Below are positions 1 to 9,560 of a stretch of 64,000 bases of DNA, piece by piece. The notes below the pieces were generated by a model, which was given only the letters and a program-made list of their open reading frames with translations, did not search any database and was not told the origin of the DNA. Source of the stretch: JACOND01 sp965202795 (lineage in GTDB: Bacteria; Bdellovibrionota; Bdellovibrionia; Bdellovibrionales; UBA1609); contig OZ241848.1 in NCBI GenBank assembly GCA_965202795.1, forward strand, positions 806,001 through 870,000, in the 5' to 3' direction. A program made the translations under genes and the position numbers. Every line of letters begins with the position of its first letter. The first letter of the stretch is position 1.

Positions 1-1
1 C

Positions 2-2371
2 GCCCTGAAGGCGCTCCCCTCAAGCAGCCTGGTGTTTGCCTTTCAAGACCCCGCCGCGGAAAAAGAGATCAAAAGGCTGCTTTTTTCCTCAAGCCCCGCC
101 TCTGGCGCGGAGAGGCATTCTCCGCCCGCCCGCCGGGAGCCGGGGTTTTGGGAGGGAAAAAGCATGATCTTTTTGCCGGGCAGCTTAAAGGAGAGCTTTT
201 TCAGCTCCGGGGGATCAGCTTATCTGCAGTCAGAGGAGATTCTGCGGTCGCTTCGCCCAGCCGATGGCCCGGATCCCGCCAAAAAAAACGGGGCATCATC
301 TTTTGAGTTTTTTCGCCAGAGGGCCAAAGCCCTTGAGTTTTCCGAGCTGGAGGAGGGCGATCTGGTGGCTCACAAAATTCATGGAGTGGGGGAGTTTTCC
401 GGACTGCGCTCCCTTAGCGCGAACGGCCGCCGGCAGGATTTTTTCGCGCTGCTTTATAAGGGCGGGGACAGGCTTTTGCTTCCCGCGCACAAAGCCCGCG
501 AGATCAAGCGCTATTCCCAAAAAATCACATCCGGCGCCCGCTCCCCGGCCGCCTCGCGGTTTCTGCTGGACAGGCTGGGGAATCCGCGCCGCTGGGAAAT
601 AAAAAAATCCCGGGCAAAAAAGCATATTGAGGCCTTGACGCTGGATCTTATGGAGCTTTACCGCCGCCGCCAGAAAAGCTCCCGCCCGCCGTTTCCGCCG
701 GCGGAAAGCGCTCTGAAAGCCTTTGCCGCAGACTGCCCCTTTGAGCTGACCCTGGATCAAAAGCGGGCCATTGGAGAGATATTTTCCGATATGGACCGCC
801 CCCGCCCCATGGACCGCCTGCTCTGCGCTGACGCCGGCTTTGGCAAAACAGAAGCCGCGCTCCGGGCCGCGCTCCGGGCCATGGCCGGAGGCTTTCAGGT
901 TTGCTTTCTGGCGCCCACAACAGTTTTAAGCGCCCAGCATTATGAGAGGTTTCAGGAGAGATTTAAAAGCCTCCCGTTTAATATTGGGCTTTTGAACAGA
1001 TTTTTGCCTGAGGCAAAGCGCCGGGAAACTTTAAGCCGGCTGGAATCGGGAAAAATCCATCTTTTGGCCGCAACCCACGGGGCGTTCAGCCCAAAAACTG
1101 TTTTTAAAAATCTTGGGCTTTTGATCATTGACGAAGAGCACCGCTTCGGAGTGAGGCAAAAAGACAGGCTTTTGCGGCTCAAAACCAGCATGGACGCCCT
1201 GTCTCTTTCAGCGACCCCCATCCCGCGGACGCTGAACATGGCCCTGAGCGGAATCAAAGACATCAGCGCCCTTTCGCGCGGGCCTGAGGGCCGTCTTCCC
1301 GTCCAGACATTTATAAGAGCCTGGGATGGCGGAGAGGCGGATTTTCTGCGCGAGGCATGCGAGAGGGAAACATCCCGCGGCGGGCAGATTCTTTTTATCC
1401 ACAACCGGATCAAAACCCTCCCCGAAAGGGAAAAGCAGCTGCGCGCGCTGCTGCCGGGCCTTCGGATAGCCTCAGCCCATGGCCGGATGAAGCCCTCTCA
1501 GCTGGAGAGGGTTGTTTTGCGGTTTTTTCGCCGCAAGTTTGACCTTCTGCTTTCCACAAACATCGTTGAGTCCGGCATGGATCTGCCTCAGGCCAACACG
1601 CTTTTTATTGACAGAGTTCATGAAATGGGCCTGAGCCGGCTCTATCAGCTGAAGGGCCGCGTGGGCCGGTCCAGCCGGCAGGCTTACTGCTACTTTTTGA
1701 TTCCGCCGCGGCGAAAGCTCCCGCCGCTTGCGGAGCAGCGGCTGCAGCTGATAGAAAAATACGGAGAGGCCGGCGGCGGATACAGGCTGGCGCTTTATGA
1801 TTTGGAGATGCGCGGCGCGGGCGCGGTTTTCGGGGCGGAGCAGAGCGGGCATCTTCATGCCCTGGGCGAAGAGCTTTATTTTGAGCTGTTAAATGAAAAG
1901 CTCAGAGAGAAAAAACAGGAGGCCTTTGTGGAGCCGGAGGTTCAGCTTCCGGCCTCCATGGGAATCCCCGCCAATTACATTCCCGCCCCCCGGCTGCGGC
2001 TGCTTTATTACAAAAGCCTCTCGGAAGCCGAAAAAGGGGAGAGCCTTGCCCGGCTGAAGGGCGAGCTGCTGGAGGCCTTTGGCCCCTTCCCGGAGGAAAT
2101 GAAAAACTTGTTTTCCCTGCTCAAAATCCGAAGCCTCTGCAAGGCGCTTCTTATCAGAAATTTAAAGGCGCGGGAGCTGAAAAGCGGCGCGCGGGCGCTT
2201 TCGCTCAGCTTTCATGAAAAAACCCCCGTCAGGCCGGAAGCTGTGATTAAAGCCGCCCGCCGCGGCGGAATTCTGGATGGCCCGCAGTCCCTGAAAATCC
2301 CGCTTTCGGAAAAAAACTGGATCCTTGAAATTGAAGTCCTTTTGCGGAGGCTTTATGCTGATTTTGTTTGA
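2..2371 (+). CDS. mfd: Transcription-repair coupling factor Mfd (5' end outside window)
   Basis: SF2 translocase that removes RNA polymerase stalled at DNA lesions and recruits UvrA. The frame is open from base 2, so the start lies left of the window; about two thirds of a normally 1,100-1,200 residue protein is present. Counting from the in-frame GTG at 32: a CarD-like RNA-polymerase interaction domain at about 100-160, Walker A ADAGFGKTE at 266-274, DEEH box at 367-370, SATPIPRT motif, GRVGRSS motif VI, and the C-terminal TRCF domain. Walker A begins ADAG where GDVG is usual. The stop overlaps the region just before the next gene, suggesting one transcript with the oxidoreductase and mnmG. 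Identification is firm; only the N-terminus is missing. Confidence 0.95.
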   Translation, partial: ALKALPSSSLVFAFQDPAAEKEIKRLLFSSSPASGAERHSPPARREPGFWEGKSMIFLPGSLKESFFSSGGSAYLQSEEILRSLRPADGPDPAKKNGASSFEFFRQRAKALEFSELEEGDLVAHKIHGVGEFSGLRSLSANGRRQDFFALLYKGGDRLLLPAHKAREIKRYSQKITSGARSPAASRFLLDRLGNPRRWEIKKSRAKKHIEALTLDLMELYRRRQKSSRPPFPPAESALKAFAADCPFELTLDQKRAIGEIFSDMDRPRPMDRLLCADAGFGKTEAALRAALRAMAGGFQVCFLAPTTVLSAQHYERFQERFKSLPFNIGLLNRFLPEAKRRETLSRLESGKIHLLAATHGAFSPKTVFKNLGLLIIDEEHRFGVRQKDRLLRLKTSMDALSLSATPIPRTLNMALSGIKDISALSRGPEGRLPVQTFIRAWDGGEADFLREACERETSRGGQILFIHNRIKTLPEREKQLRALLPGLRIASAHGRMKPSQLERVVLRFFRRKFDLLLSTNIVESGMDLPQANTLFIDRVHEMGLSRLYQLKGRVGRSSRQAYCYFLIPPRRKLPPLAEQRLQLIEKYGEAGGGYRLALYDLEMRGAGAVFGAEQSGHLHALGEELYFELLNEKLREKKQEAFVEPEVQLPASMGIPANYIPAPRLRLLYYKSLSEAEKGESLARLKGELLEAFGPFPEEMKNLFSLLKIRSLCKALLIRNLKARELKSGARALSLSFHEKTPVRPEAVIKAARRGGILDGPQSLKIPLSEKNWILEIEVLLRRLYADFV

Positions 2372-2424
2372 CAAAGCGCTTTTGCCGGCGGCGCGAGCCG
2401 CCGGAAGCCAAAAAACATCCCGCC

Positions 2425-3492
2425 ATGCCTGTTGAATGCTATCCCCTGAAAGTCACAAAAAAAGTTAAGGAGGCGCCCGGCGCCTATTCCTTTTGCTTTT
2501 CCCCGCCCGCCGCCGCCGCGCAAAAATTTCTTTTTCGGGCCGGGCAGTTTTTGACCTTTCGGTTTCAGATTGAGGGAAAAGAATATGCCCGCAGCTACTC
2601 CATCTCATCCTGCCCCTTTTTGGACGAGCCCCTGCAGACCGCTGTGAAAAAAATCCCCGGCGGCAGGGTCTCGTCTTATATGGCGGATCATCTTCAGGAG
2701 GGGGACACAGTCATGTCCCAGCCTCCTATGGGGGAGTTTTTTTCGCCGCCCAAAAGCCTGAAGCCGAAAGACTATGTGTTTTTTGGGGCGGGCATTGGCA
2801 TCACCCCGCTGCTTTCAATTTTAAAAACCGTTTTGGAGACATCGCTTTGCCGCCGCGCCCTTTTGGCTTGCTCCAGCCGGAGCGCGGAGGACATTATCTA
2901 CCGGAAAGAGCTGGAGCTTTTGGAGAAAAAGCATTCCGATCATTTGGAGATCCGGCATGTTCTCTCTCAAAAAGAGGGGCGCCTGGATCCTGAAAAGCTT
3001 GCCGGCATGCTCAGGCCGGCAAATTTAAAAGGCGCCATGTTTTATCTTTGCGGCCCGGCCGCCTACATGGGCATGATTCAAAAAGAGCTTCGCGGGATGT
3101 CTGTCCCGCCGGAGAGCATTCGGACAGAGGACTTTAAAACAATCCCTGTCCGGGGGCCAAAGCCGGACAAAAACTCTGTGTTTTTTGAGGCGGGGGCGTT
3201 TGAGGAGGGGGAGCCGGAAAGCCTGCTGGCTGTTTTGGACGGCGCTGAGATGGCCATCCCGATCAACAGGGAAAAGCCCCTTATGGAGCAGCTTTTGGAC
3301 AAAGGGCATGCGCCGCCGTTTTCGTGCGCCTCCGGATCGTGCATGACCTGCATGGCAAAGCTTCAGGAGGGGAAAATATTTCAGCCGGATGAGGGCGTTT
3401 TGGATGAGGAGAATATCAGGGCCGGGGAGTTTCTCAGCTGCCAGGCCTTCCCCCTTTCAAAAAAAGTCAAATTCAGCTATGATGATGTGTGA
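2425..3492 (+). CDS. Ferredoxin-NAD(P)H reductase with C-terminal 2Fe-2S domain (PaaE/KshB-like)
   Basis: Electron-transfer flavoprotein predicted to pass electrons from NAD(P)H through FAD to a plant-type 2Fe-2S centre and on to an oxygenase or similar partner. Seen: the FAD-binding RSYSISS motif, the pyridine-nucleotide GAGIGITPLLS loop, an LCGPAAYM segment, and a C-terminal ferredoxin domain with CASGSCMTC plus a distal Cys. About 355 residues, normal for this fused architecture. I chose ATG 2425 because a longer reading from a TTG at 2368 overlaps the mfd stop and adds a non-family N-terminus; neither start has a strong ribosome site. No partner oxygenase lies next to it, so the acceptor is unknown. 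Confidence 0.85.
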   Translation: MPVECYPLKVTKKVKEAPGAYSFCFSPPAAAAQKFLFRAGQFLTFRFQIEGKEYARSYSISSCPFLDEPLQTAVKKIPGGRVSSYMADHLQEGDTVMSQPPMGEFFSPPKSLKPKDYVFFGAGIGITPLLSILKTVLETSLCRRALLACSSRSAEDIIYRKELELLEKKHSDHLEIRHVLSQKEGRLDPEKLAGMLRPANLKGAMFYLCGPAAYMGMIQKELRGMSVPPESIRTEDFKTIPVRGPKPDKNSVFFEAGAFEEGEPESLLAVLDGAEMAIPINREKPLMEQLLDKGHAPPFSCASGSCMTCMAKLQEGKIFQPDEGVLDEENIRAGEFLSCQAFPLSKKVKFSYDDV

Positions 3493-3618
3493 TGTTTGCG
3501 GGCCTTTTTCAGGCCCTGGCGCAGACAGAGTTCAGCGCGCTTCCGGGAAAAGCATGCCCCCTTTTTAAAGCCATGCTTTAAGCGCCCCGCCCCTAAAGCG
3601 AAATTTTTAAAAAAAGCC

Positions 3619-5568
3619 ATGCCTGCGGAAAAATATGACCTGATTGTCGCCGGCGCCGGGCATGCCGGGGCGGAGGCCGCCCTGGCCGCCGCGCGCCTGG
3701 GAGTCAAAACCCTGCTGGCCACCACAAACCTGGACAGAGTGTCTTTTATGAGCTGCAACCCGGCCATCGGAGGGCTGGCCAAGGGGCATATTGTCCGGGA
3801 GATTGAGGCGCTCGGCGGCATGATGGCTTTGGCCGCGGATGAGTCCTGCATCCAGTTTAAAAGGCTTAACAGAAAAAAAGGCCCCGCGGTCCAGGGGCGC
3901 CGCATGCAGTGCGACAAAGCTCTTTACGCAAAGGCCATGAAGGGCTTTGCCCTTCGCGAAAAAAATCTGAGCCTGAAGGAGCTGGAAATCAAAAGCCTGT
4001 CCATAAAAAACGGCGCCTGCAATGGCGCCATCGCCGCGGGCGGCGCCCTTATCCCCGCAAAGGCTGTGATCCTCACCACGGGGACTTTTATGAGGGCGGT
4101 TATGCATATTGGGGCCAGGCAAACTTCCGGCGGCCGGGCGGGCGATCACGCCAGCTTTGGGCTTTCCGCCCAGCTGAAATCCCTCGGCTTTCGGACCCGA
4201 AGGCTGAAAACAGGCACCCCGCCGCGGGTCCGCAAAGACTCCATTGACTGGGAAAAAACAGAAATCCAATGGGGGGACAAAGACTTTTTGCCTTTCAGCG
4301 TTTTAAGCGGCCCGCGGCCAAAGCTTCCGCAAATTGCCTGCCATTTGACATACACTAACGAAAAAACCCATGAGATCATCCGCTCGCGCCTAAAGGACTC
4401 CCCGCTGTTTTCCGGCGCGGTGACGGGGGCGGGGCCCAGATACTGCCCCAGCGTGGAGGACAAAGTCACCCGCTTTCGGGAAAAACCCAGCCACCAGACC
4501 TTTTTGGAGCCGGAGGGCCTGAACACCGAGTCCATTTATGTTCAGGGGCTTTCCACCAGCCTCCCGGCTGACGCGCAGGCGGAGTTTTTGCGGACCATTC
4601 CGGGGCTGGAGAGCGCGCGCATTCTGCAGCCGGGCTATGCCGTGGAGTATGATTTTGTGGAGCCTTTTGAAATCCTCCACACGCTGGAGACAAAAAAAAT
4701 CAAAGGCCTTTTTCTGGCCGGGCAGATTAACGGCACCAGCGGCTATGAGGAGGCGGCCGGGCAGGGGATTATGGCGGGCCTCAACGCCGCCAATAAAATT
4801 TTCGGCCGGGAGGAGGCGGTCTTAAAAAGGCATGAGGCCTATATTGGGGTTTTAATTGATGATCTCGCCACAAAGGGAACCAAAGAGCCTTACCGGATGT
4901 TCAGCTCTCGGGCCGAGCACAGGCTGGTTTTAAGGGAGGACAATGTCTGGGAGAGGCTGTTTCCCATGGCCCGCCGCTTTGGGCTTCTCTCCCCTGAGAG
5001 GGAAAGGCTTGTTTCCCGGATTTTAAATGAGCGCCAAATTGTTTTTCGCCGCCTGAAGGCCCGGCAGATTGTTCCAAACAGCCAGACTCAAAGCGCTTTA
5101 AAAAGCATTGGGGCCCGGCCGATCTTAAAGCCGCAAAAGCTCTCCGAGCTTTTAAAGCGGCCGGACCTGCCGCTCAAAAGCCTTGAGCCTTTTTTGAATG
5201 CGGCCCCGGATCCGAAAGCCTCTGCCGCGGCCGCCGGGCCTGAAAAGCCGGCCCTCAGCTTAAAAGATCTCCACAGGGAAACAGCCGCCGGAGTTGAGAT
5301 TGAAATAAGATACGCCGGCTACATCAAAAGGCAAAACGATTTGATTCGGAGCTTAAAAAAAACCGAAGATCTGCGGCTGCCGCCCCTGGACTGGCAGGCC
5401 ATCCGCGGGCTTTCGGCTGAAGACCGCGAAAAGCTTTTGCTTGTTCAGCCCAAAACCCTTGGGCAGGCCGGCCGCATCAGCGGAGTCAGCGCCTCCGCCG
5501 TTCAGGCCATTTTTATACACCTCAAAGCCATGGAGCTGAAAAGGCGCGGCCTCAGGGCGCAGGCCTGA
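3619..5568 (+). CDS. mnmG: tRNA uridine-5-carboxymethylaminomethyl modification enzyme MnmG
   Basis: FAD/NADH enzyme that, with MnmE, installs carboxymethylaminomethyl groups at U34 of tRNAs in the cytoplasm. The protein of about 649 residues opens with the dinucleotide-binding motif GAGHAGAEAA and carries SCNPAIGGLAKGHIVRE, RRLKTGTPPRV and FLAGQINGTSGYEEAAGQG, all GidA hallmarks, followed by the helical tRNA-binding C-terminus. The frame is open upstream to 3496, but ATG 3619 gives the family N-terminus MPAEKYDLIVAGAG. It lies 126 bases after the reductase. The usual partner rsmG is about 40 kb away at 45.2-45.8 kb and mnmE is not in the window. Confidence 0.96.
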   Translation: MPAEKYDLIVAGAGHAGAEAALAAARLGVKTLLATTNLDRVSFMSCNPAIGGLAKGHIVREIEALGGMMALAADESCIQFKRLNRKKGPAVQGRRMQCDKALYAKAMKGFALREKNLSLKELEIKSLSIKNGACNGAIAAGGALIPAKAVILTTGTFMRAVMHIGARQTSGGRAGDHASFGLSAQLKSLGFRTRRLKTGTPPRVRKDSIDWEKTEIQWGDKDFLPFSVLSGPRPKLPQIACHLTYTNEKTHEIIRSRLKDSPLFSGAVTGAGPRYCPSVEDKVTRFREKPSHQTFLEPEGLNTESIYVQGLSTSLPADAQAEFLRTIPGLESARILQPGYAVEYDFVEPFEILHTLETKKIKGLFLAGQINGTSGYEEAAGQGIMAGLNAANKIFGREEAVLKRHEAYIGVLIDDLATKGTKEPYRMFSSRAEHRLVLREDNVWERLFPMARRFGLLSPERERLVSRILNERQIVFRRLKARQIVPNSQTQSALKSIGARPILKPQKLSELLKRPDLPLKSLEPFLNAAPDPKASAAAAGPEKPALSLKDLHRETAAGVEIEIRYAGYIKRQNDLIRSLKKTEDLRLPPLDWQAIRGLSAEDREKLLLVQPKTLGQAGRISGVSASAVQAIFIHLKAMELKRRGLRAQA

Positions 5569-5654
5569 AAGCCTTTGTTTTGGAAGGGGGTGTCAGAAAT
5601 TTGAACAGCTTTCTTTGTTTCCGCGGGGTTTTGCCGGCTTTTGCAAAAAAGCTC

Positions 5655-5684
5655 TTGACAAACAAAGGGGAAACGCGCTATGCT
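5655..5684 (+). promoter_or_regulatory. Sigma-70-type promoter for the ankyrin gene
   Basis: TTGACA at 5655-5660, an 18-base spacer and TATGCT at 5679-5684, followed by a GGAGG ribosome site before ATG 5719. The same GCGCTATGCT string recurs in the promoter at 61702-61730. Confidence 0.75.
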
Positions 5685-5718
5685 TGCGCCCAAACAAACA
5701 ATAAAGGAGGAAAAAGCA

Positions 5719-6549
5719 ATGGAAATAAAAACAATAAAAAAACAGCTGGTTTTGGCTTTTGCGGCTTTTGGCTTTTCGCATGGCTTTTTGCAGGGGGCTT
5801 TTTGCGGGGAGGCGGCGGGCCCGATCAGCGAAGAGTCAATAATTGAGGCGCGGAGCGCTTTGGAAAAATATAAAAAGCAGGCCTCTGAAGACTGCCTGAA
5901 GGGCGCTTTAATGCAAATGGCCGGGGCGCGGGAGGCTGACCTCTCATGCCTTTCAGAGAGCGAAAAAAACCTGCTGCTTTTCACAGCCGCCGCAGAGGGG
6001 AATGCGGGCGCTGTCAGGCAGTATATCGCCCTTGGCGCTGATCCAAACGCCCGGGATGAAGATGGGCGGACGCCTCTTCAGGAGGGCGCGAAAGAGGGAA
6101 ATGTTAAGGTGGCGGAAATTCTTCTGGAAAACGGCGCTGATCCAAACAGCCAAGACACCTACAAACATTCGCCGCTGAGCTGGGCGGCAATTTATGGAAG
6201 CGCGGGCTACGCGGCGGCTTTGCTGGAAAAGGGCGCCAGCCCCAATATTCAGGGCGAAAGCGGCAAAACGCCCCTTTACACAGCCGCGCGCAACAGGGAG
6301 ATGGCGGAGCTTTTTTTGGCGCATGGCGCTGATCCAAACATTCATGAGAGCATTTACAGGCAGACGCCTCTTCATGCTGCCGTGATGAATGGGAACATGG
6401 AAACAGCGGCTCTTTTTGTAAGGCATGGCGCTGAGATAAAGCCTGACGGCCTTGGCCGGACTCTTTTTGATCTCTGCAATGAATACAACCCGCGTTCTGG
6501 GAGCCTTTGCGCAAACCAGCTTGGCCGGGCGCTTAATATGCTTAACTGA
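5719..6549 (+). CDS. Secreted ankyrin-repeat protein
   Basis: A 276-residue protein with an N-terminal signal peptide (Lys-rich start, hydrophobic stretch to about residue 30) and four to five ankyrin repeats at about residues 90-260. Recurring motifs are LGADPN, NGADPN and HGADPN, with DGRTPLQEGA- and TPLHAAV-type helices. Ankyrin domains bind proteins, so a periplasmic or exported binding role is inferred; no enzyme domain is visible. ATG 5719 follows AAAGGAGG by 7 bases and the TTGACA/TATGCT promoter by 34 bases. It stands alone between mnmG and the convergent rnr. It could be an effector or a periplasmic inhibitor; the sequence does not tell which. Confidence 0.85.
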   Translation: MEIKTIKKQLVLAFAAFGFSHGFLQGAFCGEAAGPISEESIIEARSALEKYKKQASEDCLKGALMQMAGAREADLSCLSESEKNLLLFTAAAEGNAGAVRQYIALGADPNARDEDGRTPLQEGAKEGNVKVAEILLENGADPNSQDTYKHSPLSWAAIYGSAGYAAALLEKGASPNIQGESGKTPLYTAARNREMAELFLAHGADPNIHESIYRQTPLHAAVMNGNMETAALFVRHGAEIKPDGLGRTLFDLCNEYNPRSGSLCANQLGRALNMLN

Positions 6550-6564
6550 CAGGCGCGGCTAGAT

Positions 6565-6590
6565 CCCTCCGCCCTTTTGGCGGCGGAGGG
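6565..6590. terminator. GC-rich hairpin between convergent genes
   Basis: CCCTCCGCC and GGCGGAGGG form a nine-pair stem around a short loop just after the ankyrin gene and before the 3' end of rnr. There is no T tract, so it is a possible factor-dependent or boundary terminator rather than a classic intrinsic one. Confidence 0.4.
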
Positions 6591-6771
6591 CCGCCCCGGC
6601 AGGGCTTAATGCCGGACGGGCTTGAAATTTCCAGGTTTTTCCAGCGCCCCTTTTAATCAGGCTAACCAGGGAAATGGAGCCGCTGCCGGAAAGCTCAAAA
6701 CAAGCTGACAGACGCGGCCGCCGCGGAAAAACTTATAAGATCAGCTTAAGCGGGCCTTTCGCTCTTGGAGG

Positions 6772-8937
6772 CTATTTCCGCCGCCGCCGGGTTTTGCGCT
6801 GTTTGCGCGGCCGGGCGGATTTGCCAGCGCCTTTTGCGCCGCCGGCCCATCGGGCTTCCGCGCCCCTGCCAGGCTTTGGCGCCCTCCCGCCGCGCCTTGC
6901 ATGAGGCTCTTTTGGCAGGGGCCGGCCCTCATGGCTGATGAGCTTGAAGTCAAGCTCTCCGCTCAGGGGCCGGGCCGCCGCCAGCTGAACCTCCACTTTG
7001 TCTCCAAATTTTAAAGTGAAGCCGCTTCGCTTTGACACGGCCCGGAGATTAACCTCATCGGCAATCCACTGGCCCGGCAGCTCTCTGAATCGCGCAAGCC
7101 CCTCAACATCAAAGTCATCCAGCGCGGCAAACAGCCCAAAAGAGGTGACAGAGGAGATCACTCCAGAGAATTTTCGCCCCATGTAAGGGGCCAGAAACCG
7201 CGCTTTTTTGATGTCTTTGGCCTGGCGCTCGGCCTTGACGGCGTTTTGCTCCCTGTGGCTGATAAAGGCTGCGGTTTTTTCCATTTCCTCCGGCCCCGGC
7301 CCCCGCCGCCCGGGCGGCTTTTCCCGCCCGGCCAGGGCCTGTTTGATCTGCCGGTGAATCACAAGATCGCAGTACCGCCTTATGGGGGAGGTAAAATGCG
7401 TGTAGGACTTAAAATTCAGCCCGTAATGGCCTAAGTTTTTCGCGCTGTAGCGGGCCTGGCTGAGGGCCCGCAAAACCAGCCGGCTGATGAGCGCCTTTTT
7501 GCTGTGATCCTGAAAGCCCGCCAAAAACTGAATCAGGCGTTTCCGGGAATCCAGCGGCCGGGCGAACCCCAGAGTTCGGGAAAAAGCCTCCAGCTGCAGG
7601 AGCTTTTCTTTTTTTGGCCCCTCATGAATGCGATACATTAAAGGCAGCCGGTTTTTTTCCAGGAAGGCTGAGGCGGCGGTGTTGGCGGCCAGCATAAACT
7701 GCTCAATCATTTTGTGGGTGAAAAGCCGCCGCTCCCGCAAAAGATCTGCAGGCTCGCCCTTTTGGCTGACAATGACAACAGTTTCAGGAATGTCCAGATC
7801 CAGGGCGCCCCCGCGGCTGGTTTTTTTGCAGAGCAGCCGGGCCAGCCGTTCAGCCTCTTTCAAAAAAGACAGGCCTTCGCCATCAGGGCCTTTCATGGGG
7901 CGAAAGCCATCCAGCATTTCCTGAGCCTCTCCGTAAGTGAGCCGCCGCCGGCTTTTGATCACTCCAGGATAAAGCTCAGAGCGGATCATCCGGCCTTTGG
8001 AGCTGAAATCCATTTCCCCAATCATAGCCAGCCGCGCCCGGCCGGGATTAAGGGAGCAGAGCCCATTGCTCAGCTTTTCCGGGAGCATGGGAGCGCAAAA
8101 GCCCGGCAGGTAGGAGCTGTTTCCCCGCTCAAAAGCCTCTTTGTCAAGGGCGGAGCCTTCCGCAACATAATGGCTCACATCCGCTATGGCTGTCCAAAGC
8201 CTGAAGCCAAAGGGGCGGGCCTCCGCATAAATGGCGTCATCAAAGTCCTTTGCGTCCGCGCCGTCTATGGTCACAAAGCTTTTGCCTCTCAGATCTTTTC
8301 TCCCGGAAAAATCGCTTTCCTGAACCTCATCGGGAATCAGCGCGGCCTCCCGCCGGACATCTTCGGGAAACTCAAAAGGAATGTCCCTTTCCGCCAGAAC
8401 CCTTTTGCAGTCATCCGCCGCCGAAGAGCTGATGGCGCCCAGATTTTCTGTTATTTCTCCGGCAAAGGGCCGGCCCTCCTCCGGCCAGGAGGTGATTTGC
8501 GCTCTGATCCAGTCCCCCTGTTTGACAGCGAGGCCCCGCGGATTGCTCACCATGATGGCCTGCCCTCCGCTCAGGTTGTGGGAAAAAAGCGCGCCAGCCC
8601 ATGACTCTGCAGAGCCGCCGCCCCCGGCGGATTCCCCCTCCCCGCCGCGCAAGCTTTCATAAGGCCCGGCGGCGAACTCCCGAAACCTCTTTAAAACAGC
8701 CTCCACAGCGCCAAAATAAAGGTTTCCCCGCCCGCGCCGTTTTTGGACAGATATCTCCACGCGGTCATTGGTCATGGCTGAGCCGATCCCCCCTGAGGGA
8801 ATAAAAACATCCGGGTGGCTGCTGTCGTCGGGGATGAGAAAGCCAAAGCCATCGGGATGGCGGCGGATAACCCCCTGCAGGATGGTTTTTTTCCCTCCCC
8901 ATCGGCCGTAATATTTGGCTTTTCTCATGCTTTTCAT
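6772..8937 (-). CDS. rnr: Ribonuclease R
   Basis: 3'-5' exoribonuclease of the RNB (RNase II) family that degrades structured RNA in the cytoplasm; it commonly works with SmpB/tmRNA quality control, and smpB is present at 38 kb. The 721-residue protein has cold-shock-like domains at the N-terminus (GFGFLIPDD near 30), the catalytic RNB block with TIDGADAKDFDDAIYAE (metal-binding Asp cluster), HFTSPIRRYCDLVIHRQ, and an S1 domain (FSGVISSVTSFGLFAAL). It ends in a very basic Arg/Lys tail typical of RNase R. The N-terminal helix-turn-helix of longer RNase R proteins is absent. Convergent with the ankyrin gene. Confidence 0.95.
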   Translation of the reverse strand: MKSMRKAKYYGRWGGKKTILQGVIRRHPDGFGFLIPDDSSHPDVFIPSGGIGSAMTNDRVEISVQKRRGRGNLYFGAVEAVLKRFREFAAGPYESLRGGEGESAGGGGSAESWAGALFSHNLSGGQAIMVSNPRGLAVKQGDWIRAQITSWPEEGRPFAGEITENLGAISSSAADDCKRVLAERDIPFEFPEDVRREAALIPDEVQESDFSGRKDLRGKSFVTIDGADAKDFDDAIYAEARPFGFRLWTAIADVSHYVAEGSALDKEAFERGNSSYLPGFCAPMLPEKLSNGLCSLNPGRARLAMIGEMDFSSKGRMIRSELYPGVIKSRRRLTYGEAQEMLDGFRPMKGPDGEGLSFLKEAERLARLLCKKTSRGGALDLDIPETVVIVSQKGEPADLLRERRLFTHKMIEQFMLAANTAASAFLEKNRLPLMYRIHEGPKKEKLLQLEAFSRTLGFARPLDSRKRLIQFLAGFQDHSKKALISRLVLRALSQARYSAKNLGHYGLNFKSYTHFTSPIRRYCDLVIHRQIKQALAGREKPPGRRGPGPEEMEKTAAFISHREQNAVKAERQAKDIKKARFLAPYMGRKFSGVISSVTSFGLFAALDDFDVEGLARFRELPGQWIADEVNLRAVSKRSGFTLKFGDKVEVQLAAARPLSGELDFKLISHEGRPLPKEPHARRGGRAPKPGRGAEARWAGGAKGAGKSARPRKQRKTRRRRK

Positions 8938-9203
8938 GGCGCGCGCTCAAGCTGTGTTCAGGCTGTGTTCAGGCTGTCCGCCGCGGGCATGGAGGGGCCG
9001 CTGTTGAGAGGTTTTTCGCGCGCTCCGGCATGCCCTTTTTGCGGTTTTGCCGCAACGGCGGCGGAGGTTTCTGCGGGCGGGGCGGCAGGCCGCCGCCGGC
9101 CAGAGGCGGATTTCAAGACATTAACAGAATTTTCGGAAAAAGTCCAGCCCCCGGATTAACGCCAGATCCCCGCCGGCTGGCTGCGGGCGGCGGGTTTTTG
9201 CGC
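8938..9203. other. Non-coding spacer between rnr and tRNA-Gly, with an 11-bp tandem repeat
   Basis: No convincing gene. GCTGTGTTCAG is repeated at 8951-8961 and 8962-8972 with a partial third copy to 8977, just upstream of the rnr start on its promoter side. The remainder is GC-rich with no recognised RNA. Confidence 0.5.
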
Positions 9204-9232
9204 TTGATTCCTCCGCCGGGCCGCTTTATGCT
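9204..9232 (+). promoter_or_regulatory. Promoter for tRNA-Gly
   Basis: TTGATT at 9204-9209, a 17-base spacer and TATGCT at 9227-9232, ending 38 bases before the mature tRNA 5' end. A GC-rich discriminator follows, as is common for stable-RNA promoters. Confidence 0.65.
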
Positions 9233-9270
9233 GAAAGCGGCGGCGCCGGCCGGCCCTCAAAACAGCCCCC

Positions 9271-9346
9271 GCGGGAGTAGCTCAACTGGCAGAGCGCCAG
9301 CCTTCCAAGCTGGAGGTTGCGGGTTCGATGCCCGTCTCCCGCTCCA
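9271..9346 (+). tRNA. tRNA-Gly (anticodon TCC)
   Basis: Complete cloverleaf: acceptor GCGGGAG pairs with CTCCCGC, the anticodon loop is CTTCCAA (anticodon TCC), the T arm has TTCGATG, discriminator T, and CCA is encoded. It is the first of the tRNA genes that precede tuf, an arrangement conserved in many proteobacteria (tyr-gly-thr-tuf), though no tRNA-Tyr is visible here. Confidence 0.97.
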
Positions 9347-9502
9347 TTTTTAATGGCTTTGTCCCGGGGCTGCTGGAAGGCGGCGGCGGAGGGTTTTTTG
9401 TTTGGGGTTTTGGCGGGGGCCAGGCTTTGGGGTTTATGGGGGATGCCCGGGCTTTCGGCGGGAAAAACAGCCAAGGCCAGGATGGACAGCCAAAACACAG
9501 CT

Positions 9503-9531
9503 TGACAGGCCCTGCCGGCCGGCCTTAAAAA
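9503..9531 (+). promoter_or_regulatory. Possible separate promoter for tRNA-Thr
   Basis: A perfect TTGACA at 9503-9508 with TAAAAA at 9526-9531 (17-base spacer). The -10 is imperfect. It overlaps the inverted repeat at 9510-9546. Confidence 0.45.
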
Positions 9532-9546
9532 CAGGGGCCGGCAGGG
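9510..9546. promoter_or_regulatory. 11-bp perfect inverted repeat before tRNA-Thr
   Basis: CCCTGCCGGCC at 9510-9520 pairs exactly with GGCCGGCAGGG at 9536-9546 around a 15-base loop, between tRNA-Gly and tRNA-Thr. It could be a processing hairpin, a terminator for tRNA-Gly without a T tract, or an operator over the putative promoter. Confidence 0.5.
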
Positions 9547-9560
9547 CCGCTTATGCGGCA